DNA from: Schistosoma haematobium | Lineage: Eukaryota; Platyhelminthes; Trematoda; Strigeidida; Schistosomatidae | Reading direction: 5' to 3' | DNA: 64,000 bases | NCBI RefSeq assembly: GCF_000699445.3 | Contig: NC_067200.1 | Span: 9,236,450 to 9,300,449 of the forward strand | Shown: positions 45,001 through 57,100 of the stretch, in pieces | Position numbering within the stretch: position 1 is the stretch's first letter | Layout: each line of letters begins with the position of its first letter | Notes under the pieces: model-generated | Told to the model about the DNA's origin: nothing | Database searches by the model: none | Seen by the model: only the letters and a program-made list of their open reading frames with translations | Made by a program: the position numbers and the translations under genes

Positions 45001-48000
45001 CTAAGACAGTATTTGATAAACCTGATTCGGTGTAATGATTATGACTAGAATTATTAAACTTACTATGTTCTAACAGATGAGAAAGACCTTGAGCTTCATG
45101 TGGATCGGAAAATGAACCAACATTGATGCAGAGTGCTGCAGCTGACTAAAATATGCAAAAAGATTGTTTGACTAATAATGAATTTTATTTTTTCTTTAAA
45201 AACTTTCAGTTTTCATTTTAGAAATGTAATTAGAAGAAGAGCACATGATTATTAAATTGTGAAAACTTTGAATAATCACTCTATGGTAGGTACATCGTCA
45301 TAAAAATCTATGCATAATACTTAGTCAGCCACCAAATGCGATGCTACGGCTGAGAGTGGAGAGAGTTAGCTCTCTCTGTTGAAATCCTCTAGCATGTCCG
45401 CTTGCACACAACCACTGCAATGGACATCCTACTCACTATCTCCTCGTGGCATTACGGTTGGCTACAAAATTGAGAGGACGAAAAGCGAATGTCCTGGGCT
45501 TTAACCGGGTTGGTGAACACGGAGAGTCTGCCTAGTAAAGTTGGAAAACCCTGATTGCAAACTAATGGTGTACATGGGCTCCAGTATCCTGAGGGAACAA
45601 ATGGCGTATGAACCAATCGTTAGTCACTGGCTACCACGGGACCGCATCTCCTGAAGTTGTTCCACTGCCTTGTGGATCAGACCTTTAGTCGAATGCTCCA
45701 GGTGTGGCCCCCTAAGAAACCCACCTGCTTCGGTCTGGGCACCCGGGCAGTATCCCGGCTCTCACACAAACCGAATGACTCATGTGGCGTATATCTATTT
45801 GGTGCCTCCTTGTACCAATGTTTATGTGTTTAAATAACTAAATAAATACTTAGTTAAATATATACATTTTAGTGTTTTTATGAAACTTAAATTTTATAAT
45901 GTACATTACAGTACTTTCAAGTGTTATTTATAAATATAACTTTCAGAAATTCTGGCATCATACGATAATTAAGCTTAACGAACAGGTCAAGAAAAAATTC
46001 GATCAATCAACAGCCAACTTGCACACCAGAACAAATGACTAAAATAGAACCTACGAAGATAATCAGTCATAAACACGGAAGGATACAAGAACGAACTAAT
46101 TTATTCTTTATGGAATAAGTAAAAACCTCGTTTATACACGAAGTAATCAATGATAATTTTATCTGGAATAGTAATGAAACCCCTACCACGAAGTTCGGAG
46201 AAATAAACAACACTAATAAAATCTATTCTAGCTCTTTTAAATCAACTTAGTTATTCAATAATCAAATATAATTATGTGAAGATTGATCTAACAGATAGTT
46301 TATGAAGATTTGAGTAGATTGTACTAACTGAGATAAATACTAGATTGAAATAGAATATTGCCTTTTCTCCTACATACAAATGAACATAGTTTAACGGTAA
46401 AGTGAAATGGTAAATGATCGCTAGCATCAAAGAATTTCTAGAACATAACATTCAAGTTAATTGGTAATCAACTTTGACGTCAAGATAGATCTAATCTATG
46501 GACTAATATGGAAGAGATTAATTAATCATAAACACAGAAGTCAATCAATAATGACAATCAACATGAATGGAAAGATAAATGAAGACAATCAATCATAAAT
46601 AAAGACATCGGAATAAAAAACAATGTATTAGTTGCAGAATAAGTAGACAGCTTACTCCTATATGAAGTAGACGCTAAAAATGAGATCTAGAATATCAACA
46701 AATTAATTCATTTTGATCTTAATACTCAATTTCAACATTAGTCTGGAATCAGCTTATCAATAAAAAGTTAAGTAAATAACTAACTAACTATTTGCTCTCT
46801 ATTAACATAAACTTATGTTATACAGTCAGAATCAATAGGTAAGAAATTCTAAACATGAGTACAGTGGAAGTCGGCATTTATTAGCAAAATATATTTGAAA
46901 TCTCAAGAGAAATAGGGTTCCTTGATGTGACTCTGAACCATGTTGTCTAGTAGATACTTTTCTCACTGATCCGAAATTAATCTTCTGCAAGAGTTAGGTA
47001 GTTACTAATTAGTCACCATATTTACCCAATCATCGCTTACCACGAACCATGATAAGTCAAGCCAAAGTGTAGCATCAGTTCGTGAACACATTGACTGTTG
47101 TAGTGAACCGTATTAGTAAGTGCATACTATCAAGTTGAAATCGTCTCATTTAAAATAGCCAATTGACGGAGACGTTGAGTGATATTACTCAGAATCGATA
47201 TTTACAATTCAAATGTATTCACTGTGTCTTCCGTCAAATTCTAAGTTTTGAAAATTATTTCATAATTTTCTATTCTCCAAATTTATTCTAACTTCTCGAA
47301 CTATATTTTCTACATCTAATCTTTTGTACCATCACTTACATTGTTACTAATTCTACTCCTATGACATTTGATTTGATAATTTCATTTCTCTATGTTGGTA
47401 CAATGTGGAAACTTGGACCGAAGTACACATGTACCAAACTCTACATTGTTGATAACTGAATGAATCACTTAGTACTTATATCTTACTCTATTTCAATTAT
47501 CTATAATACGAAATTATGAGTAGTAAACTTGTTTATTTAAAATTTATCTTTTTGTGTTTGTTTTTTTTTTACTACATTTCAATGCGTTTTGGGAAAAAAC
47601 AATTGTTTACATGATCGACTCAAACAATCAGTCATTAATGTATAACACGATGCTGTTTGAATCGAACAGTACTGAGTTCGAGTCCCATCGTGAACATCAA
47701 CTCTAAGATACAGGTATATCCAACTGGTTCATGATCTCAATCAAAGAAATTAATAATCTCCACAACCCCTATACTGATAATTAACATGTGCTCACTAGTG
47801 ACCAGCTTCGTGAGGGAATTCTCGGAGTTTTAGTGAGAAGTCGTGACCAGTGGAGTTAATCCGTGTTGGGTAGAGACAGGTATCTACCTCAGTACAATGA
47901 AAGTTGGTCGCGAAATTTCGTGGATTGGTTGATGTTAGACACTAACATCATTGGATGCCGGCTCAGTGGTCCAGTATGTTAAGCGTTCGCGCGCGAGACT

Positions 48001-50317
48001 GAAGGCCCTGGGTTCGAATCTCGCGGAGTGCGGGATCGTGGATGCGCACTGGTGAGAAGTTCCACAATAGGACGAAACAGACGTCCAGCGCTTCCAGGTT
48101 TCCAACGGTGGTCTAACATCAATCGGCTCATGATCTCAATCAAAGAAATTAATAATCTCCACAACCTCTATACTGACAAGTCATAAATAGAACGAAACTC
48201 ACGTTCTGCATTTCACTGCTAACCATCATCTATCTTTGCTCAAAAAGGCTTATGGTTTAAGGTGATATCAAGGCAATCTGCACAGGATACACCTATGCCA
48301 ATAAGAGAGACTGATCAATTACAATCCTAAACAACAATTGGAAGATACAAGCAAATAATACCAAGTGAATTTATTCAGTTATGAATTCTGTACATTTTTT
48401 TAACAACAAAAAAAATACTTTCACATTTATCAACCAACGAATTAGATGATACCACAATTGAAATTCTAACTATTAGACACCGTCTTTTGAATGTATTTGT
48501 TATTTATTTAAACAAGATATATATATATATATATATATATTCATTTGATTTATATAAGATATGTCATCTATGAAACGTTGGTGAATAGAAGAAGAAGAAG
48601 AAGAAGAAGTACACACTTACACTTACACTTACACCTACACACACACACATACACTTATATACACACAAGAGAAAGAAATATGTAGTTAAATTTGATTTTG
48701 GTTTCTGTAATGTGTCATTTGTTTCTTATACATTGATAAATTGAATTATTGTTTTAAATCATTATAATAATATGATAATTTAAAAAAAAAGTACTAAATT
48801 AATCTGGAAAATTGACAGTATACACTAGACATAAATATTGATTTTGGTAATATCAATGATCATCTATTATATGTAGTTTACATTTGATTATTCTGGTTAA
48901 CGTTTTCTCTTCGTTAGTAAGGTTATTTTCTATGGGATAGATTTACTGACCCCTAAGCCTAATCCTTCTGTTTTACACGGGGTTGGGATCGACAGTAACC
49001 GTAGAAGAGCTATAGGCGGAGTTGGATGGAGAATACTGGTGAGAGGCCTATGCTCCACCATGAGGGGTAACAGGCATATGTAGGTAAGTAGTATGTGTTT
49101 AAGAGAACTTGAAATTTGATTACGTTTATTTTTGTATCACAACGAATTATAACCGAAGTTCATTAACAGAAATGGTGTTGTTGACAGTATGATATAATAA
49201 TTGTTCTTTTGTTTCATATTTTGTATTTCAACCTAGAATTAACAGCTCAAAATGATCTTCATGGGGATAGATTTTTGATCAATGATCATCTTGATATAGT
49301 CTATGAGTGTCCTCTTAACGTGTATTTTGTTCATTTCGGAACTCGAACCCAGCACCATTCGCTACAAACGTCATCGCGTCATTCACTTAGCTATTGAGTC
49401 CTTATAGCTACTAGCTTGTCCAATCGGGTGAAGTTATATTCACTTGGTGTTGTTTACTAGTATCTTCCCATTGCTATTTAGGACTGCATTTGAGTCCCAG
49501 AGTGACCATCAACTCTGAGATACAGGCACATTCAACTGATGAGTAACAAATAGAACGAAACTCACGTCCTGAATTCCACTATTAGACACCATCCATCTTT
49601 GCTTAAAAAGCTTGTGGCTTAGAGTGATATCGAGGCAACCCGCACAGGATGTACATATGCTAACAAGAGACTGATCAACTGCAGTCCTAAATAACAATTG
49701 GAAGATTCAAGAAAACAACACTAAGTGAGAACAAAGTAACTGTTTAGTTATTATCATTTCCATAATTTGGCGTGACTATAATTTATGGACGAACCAACCA
49801 AATTTAGGATAACAGGTATTGGATTTTGGTGCGAAATTCATTCATCCATTTTGGTGAAATAGAATTTTGGTATTATAGCTAACATCAGTTTGTGATGAAA
49901 ACTTAAAATCCAATTTCTAACCCTAACCATCAACTGTATATCACAATTTCAATTGCTTACACTCGTTTATAACCCTCATGTGACTCTAATGAGTAGGTGA
50001 ACATTTTCATGGTCACTTCATAGTCACTCAAAGGTCATTCATAAATTATAGTCTCACTCATAAAATCTTTTAATTTTATACAACTAGCTTATTACAGAAT
50101 ATATACAAGGGAACTTTAGTTAGACAAAATATGTACCTTTATCCTATAAAATTATAGTATATTATTATTATTATACATTATATACAATCATAAACTTTAT
50201 TATTAGATTAAATAAGTTGAAAGAGCGAAGTTTAATATTCAAATGAAATGAATAACTACTACAATAATGGAATACTGCAATAGTTGAGAATATGAAATAT
50301 TGATTTTATTGGTAGTC

Positions 50318-50371
<54 letters not shown>

Positions 50372-50396
50372 ATAGTAATAGTAATAGTAATAGTAA

Positions 50397-50476
<80 letters not shown>

Positions 50477-53400
50477 TTGAACAGTACTTGATGAAAGTGT
50501 ATACATTTGGAAATCAGATTTGATCAGATTTCAAAGTCATTTGACGTCATAGTCAATTTTACACAAGTCTATTTATTTACTTTATTTGAACACATAAATA
50601 TTGGTACAAAAGGGCACAGAATACATATGGGGCACACATGTTACTTGGTTTGTGTGTGGGCTGTGATACTCACCGGGTTCTCAGATCGAAATAGGTGGTT
50701 TTCATAGGGGGCCCACATCCGGAGCCTTTGACCTCAAGATCTAATCGATAAGACAGTGGAGCAACGTCAGGAGATTCGATCATATAATAGCCAGTGACCA
50801 ACGGTTGGTTCATACGCCATTTGTTCCCTCAGGATCTTGAATCTCATATGCACCAATGGTTTGGAATTATGATTTTCCAACTCCTTTAGGTAGATCCTCC
50901 ATATCTACCAACACACTTAAAGCGCCGAACACTCGCTTTTCATACTCTTAATTTCGTAAACGATACTCTAGCATTAAGTAGAGCTTCCGTGGAAATGGCT
51001 GTATACGCGCAGCCATGTAAGAGCATTTGAAAAGGGAGAGCGGACTCTCATGACCCTCGACCGTACCAGGGCGTATGAGGCTGAATAGTTTAATTGTGTA
51101 CCTAACTAGTCGTCAATTTTTTTTCCATATGAATAGTGTATAAAAACTGCATGATTTTACAAGGGAAATATGATAATTTATTTTTGGAGTGTAAGTAAAT
51201 TTACTAAAACTATAAAGCTATAATTAATTTTTAAATAAACTACCAGGAGATATTCTATGTTAATGGCGATGTGATAATTCCAAATTATTAGAATTCAGAT
51301 CCACTTAAAACTATATCGGGATCTATCTATCTATCTATCCACCTATTTACTTACCTATCTATCTATCTATCTATCCACCCATCACTCAATCTATCCACAC
51401 ACTCATCTATCTATCTACCTATATATTTACCTACTTATTTATCTACTTATATATATACGACAATAGCTTATGTAAAGAAAAGCGATAAATTTATTAATTA
51501 CTGTTATATGTAACTACCTACGTAACTATATCTTGTAAGAATGTAGTTTTCAATCAACTGTATCAAAATTTATCACTATTACAGACAAAGGATGATATCG
51601 TTTAAAGCAATTTTAATGGGTGGACCAGTCAATCAATTCATTTTATTTGTTTTTCTATTTTATGAGAATAAATTAGTCTTGTAAACTATGACGGTAATAA
51701 TGAACAATTAAAGAACAAAATGTCGCGACTATAATTTATAGACGAACCAATCAAATTTAGGATAACAGGTCTTGGATTTTGGTGCGAAATTCATTTATCC
51801 ATTTGGTGAAATAGAATTTTGGTATTATAGCTAACATCAGTTTGTGATGAAAACCCTAAATCTCATTTCTAACCCTAACCAACAACCGTAAATCATAATC
51901 TTTATTCTGCACACTGCTTGATAACCCTCATGTAGCTCTAATGAGTAGGTGAACATTTTCATGGTCACTTCATAGTCGCTCAAAGGTCGTTTATAAATCA
52001 TAATTCCGCCCTTTCATCACGGTAACAAATCAACCTAAATTAGACGACTATTGACCATTTGGAAGCAGTGAATAGCTGTTTCGTACTAGTATAGGACACC
52101 TCTGAAAAATTGAAACAAGATCCAAGCAGGGATTAAGTTCAAGAGAATCAAATTTCGTGACTTCTAATTGTTTTTTAGACCATTGGATTGGAGCCTACTT
52201 ACTCGTATTTCTCACTTTAATCAATTTGCCATATCGCATAACCAACTCAGTTATGTGAAGGTTAGGTGCTTGTATGAGAGACTTAGTGTCCTTGATTTGG
52301 TTTGCTTTAGGATCGTGGATTTACACTGCCGAGGAGCTTCATACTGGAACGAAACAGCTCTCCATTACTTCCGGATTCTTCACTGTTATCAGTTCATGAG
52401 CTCACTAACATTCACTAATTTTTACGAAACCCCATAAAAGTTTAGATAGTTCTGCCAATATCAAACTTAGTCAAAAATAATGGGATTAATTTATTCGGTC
52501 CATCCAGCTCAGAGAACGAAACTTTATAAGTGAATATAATACATACAGAACTTACCAAAGTATCTGATATAAAGTGATTATCATCAATATCATTGCAAGT
52601 AGAAATAATCATTACTTTCATACCATTTTGTAACTCGAAATGTCTGTGAAAACGTAAAGTATAATGGAAAAAAACCAAAACACAAGAGAATAATTTATAT
52701 AAATAGTTTTGGTCTTTAATACAAAATTATTACACAGATATTAGAGTGAGAATCTTCAATATGAACATCAAGACAGTTTCACTGTACGGAGCTGAAACTT
52801 AGACAACTATTACAACCATCATCAAAAAGGTACAATTATTTATAAACAGTTGTTTATGCGAGATACTTAATCACCGTTAGTTGGATACCATTAACAAATG
52901 CCTACTGTGGGAGATAACAAACTAGGTTCCATCTGAAGAGGAAATTAGGGAAAGACGCTGGAAGTGGATAGGATACATTTCCGAAATCATCAAACTTTAT
53001 TACAAAGCAAGCCCTAATTTGGAAAACACACGGTAAAAGAAAAATGGAAGACCCAACAACAGATTGAATCAGGAATTGGAAATAAATATCATAAGAATTA
53101 ATAACACTTGAGAATAAATGGAAAGGATTGTTCAGGACAGTGTTGGATGGAGAATGCTGGCGGGCGGCCTATGCTCCTTGACCAAACTGCATCACGAAGC
53201 GAGCACTAATTTGGAATCCTGAAGGGGAACGGAAAAGAGGAGGGCTAAAGACCAGATTGAATCGACAATTGGAAGCAGACATCAAAAAATGAGTAGCACT
53301 TGGGAATAACTGGGAAGAAGTGTCCAGAACAGATTTTTGGTCATCAGCCTATGCTCCTTCACGATGAGTAACGTGTGTAAGTAAGTGAACTATATTTACA

Positions 53401-54162
53401 CTAAATGTAAGTTGGTAGGACACAAGAAAAGTAATCTGACCTACTGGTTATAAAGAAATTCACCCTAATTACTTTTTAAAATCACGTATCTCCAAGTTAT
53501 TTAGTAATGGAATAGCAGAGATTGATTGTTATGTAATCAACGTGAAAAAACCTATACAAATTATTGTTATCTCGATGGAACAATATTGATAACCTTTACA
53601 GTACATGAAAATAGGATAGGACTGGTTCAGTAAAGAGTTCTATTTTAAATGAATCCATTCTAAAAAATTACACAATCGTAAATATGCACTCTTATCCACA
53701 ATAACAGAATGTTTTCACAGTTGAACTCATGAATTGATCTTAGTTATACCATCAGTGAAAATATATAGGCACTTGATGGTCATCTGGTCTTAGTATAGGG
53801 CTCCTCAGCATTATGTATCTACCACTCCACACGCTTAAATCGATTCCAGGACCTTTAGGTATGAGAAAATTATTTACCACTAGCAATCGACGAAGGATTG
53901 CGCAGGATAATGAATCGATTGAAGTTAAACATTAACACAATTGGATTCCGGCTCATTGGTCCAGAGTTTAGGTGTTCACGCACGAAACTGATTGTCCTAC
54001 GTGTGGCGGATGTATACTTCTGATGAGTCCCACACTAAGATGAAACGGTTATCCAGTGCTTTCAGGTTCTCAATAGTAGTCCAGCTAAAATCAGTGTGTG
54101 ATTTCGAATATGAAAATACTACAGTCTCCACAAATCTTTTATGCTGATAATGTCTGTTAATA

Positions 54163-54199
<37 letters not shown>

Positions 54200-57100
54200 G
54201 TTGTTGAGCCCATAAACAAATAAGAGAACAATTTTATTCATTTTAAAATAAACTGAAAATGTGATTTATTAAAGAGGAAGGATGTAGTTACAAAATCTTC
54301 GTGAATACATTCTTCCTGTTTCATGTTTCACATCAATTCAACGCCCAAATACTATGAAACTATTCGATCAAATTTAGATGAAAATGATTGTCAAGACTGT
54401 TGTAGACATTAAATAAAGATTGGTAACTGTAAATAGGTGTTACGTAATACGATGGGGTAAGTTATTGAAATTTAAACAATTTACAATCAGGGAGGGTTTG
54501 AAAAGAAAGATAAATCTGTTTATGTGGGTGGTGGTGTTGGGAGGGGGGTTTAGATAAATGATCCACGATGAAACAAAGTAAGAGGATAATGACTTGGTAA
54601 AACCGAACGTTGCAAATTTTTTTCACTAACCTTACTTTTCAGGCAAATGAATAAAGAAATTTTAACAAAAATAGTTTTTTATGAAGCTAGGCATGATGGA
54701 TGCTCAAAACTCTAACTAGTATGATTGAAACTCATTGAAAGACAGGGGACTATTTTTTTCTAAGCTAATGGTCTAATGGGTAACGTCTTAGTGATTATTA
54801 ATGATACATTCAAAGCATTGAACAAATATGTGAATTACTTCAATATAATGAAAACGTTTAAGCAACCATGCTATCAGAAGTAAGCTATCAAAATTCTAAT
54901 ATCATTGAACGTTAGGAAACGTTTGATATTCACTAACAACAATCAGTTTACATACGTACAATTTTTGCTCAGATCTTACTATGTTTATCAGAGATGCCTT
55001 GGGACAAATAATACTGAAACAGTTTACACACAGTTCTACATGAATCTAGATGCACACAAGTCAACGAAACGATGAATAACAAGGTATACTGAGTCACTTT
55101 AGCTCTACAAAATATTTGAGACAGGAACAATAACAATGTGGACTGCTCACATTAAGTATACAATTTTCTTTGAACCCAGAACACAAAATTAACATTATAT
55201 ATCATCCTATTACCCTTAGTGATGAACAAGGTGAATCTGATGCAGATGTGAAAGCGCGGATTGGTAAAGCAAGAACAGTATATTTACAACTGAAGAACTC
55301 AAAACAACTGTAAACCAACACCAAGGTCAGGATTTTCAATACAAATGTCAAGACAGTTCTACTGTATGAGACGGAAACTTGGAGAATCACGAAAGCCATC
55401 ATCCAGAAGATACAGGTGTTTATTAACAGTTGTCTACGTAAAATACTTCGGATCCGTTGACCAGACACTATCAACAACAACCTATTATAAGAGAGAACAA
55501 ACCAGATTCAAGCGGAGAAAGAAATCAGGAAGAAGTGCTGGAAGTGGATAGGACATACATTAAGGAAAGCACCCAACTGCGCACAAAACAAGCCCTCACA
55601 TGAAATCGTCAAGGCCAAAGGAGAAGAGGGAGACCAAAGAACACATTACGCCGGGAAATGAAAATAGACATGAGAAAAATGAACAAGAATTGGATGGAAC
55701 TAGAAAGGAAGACTCAGGACAGAGTGAGTTGGAGAATGCTAGTCAGTGGCCTTTGCTCCATTGGGTGTAACAGGCGTAAGTGAGTATTACCCTTAGTAGA
55801 TCTACTAAACCATGCATACGATAGATTGAGTACAATTGGTCATAATTTAAAATATCATAATAGATTATTCATTTTATTTATCAATTAAATAAGAACAACA
55901 CAACAACTTCAACAGTAAAATGATCAAACACACAATTATTTTCATATTTATCTTTAATTCAAATAATGTTTATTCTTTTAGTTCAATTAATTAGATTTTG
56001 TTCAATATTCTGTGTACTTATAATCATGCATGTGACTAAGAAGTTACGTTCTTTTCAATCAATATTAGTCAATTTGTGTTAAGTGTAAGCACTTATGATA
56101 ATGATTAAGTAAAATGATGTATGATCATTGATACTATGTAAACTGATTCAACGATACAACTCATTATTATCAGAAAGGGAATATATTTGTAGATATCATA
56201 GTGATTTCAATAGTTGACATCATGAATCAGTTGAAGCTAGATCACTATGGAATATCTGAAAACACTGAAGCGTCGTTTCGTCCTAGTGTGAAACTTCTCA
56301 ACAATGTCCATCCAAGATCATGACATTGATAAGTCCTGGATTCAAATCTCGAGGGTCGAGATCGTAGATGAACACTAATGAACAGTCTTACAATAGAACA
56401 AAACGGTCGTCCAACACTTTCAGGTTTTTCATGATGATCTAGCTTCAACACAACTGAGTGATTATATTTCAAGATGATGTAAGATTTTTCATCTTACAAT
56501 AGACTTGATAATTCTATGTATCTATCCTAATATTGATATAAAAATTGAGTTCAGATTTCTAGAATTATCAATTATTATAGATCAGACTATCAAATTAACA
56601 CATTCATTACTTGAATATTAACAATAAGAAAATGAAGGTCCTTGAACTAAAGTAAATTACCAGAGATTAAAATTGAAATTATATAGATTAAAGTACAATT
56701 TTTGTTTAAAGTCATATCATTTGTTCAATGATTTGTTAAATATGGTCTAACTAACGATACCTTATGAAGTATACTACAATGAGTGTAAAGCCTATCATTT
56801 TAATTTTATATGAGTAGAAAATCTCGAGAAATAAGTAAATTTAATACTGAGAAGATACTCATTTTGATCAAGGTGTATGTATGCTACTGATACTACTGAC
56901 AGATATAAGTAGTATGTATGGTCAATCAAAAGTGAAATGTCTGGAGGCAAAAAGTTAAGAAAATCAAAGAAACAAGAACAGTAAATTATTACTGTAAAAA
57001 TGAAGAAATGATGAAGTCTGAGATGATTGACTGACATTTGTAAAAGGAATAATCAAGTTTGAGACAATTGATTGACATTTTTGCAAATTAACTATTTACT

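Noticed and set aside
49910..49930. Telomere-like AACCCTAACC
   Set aside because: A single short occurrence inside the 300-bp family; no array.
50300..50506. Poly-Val and poly-Tyr open frames
   Set aside because: Direct translation of the GTA microsatellite.
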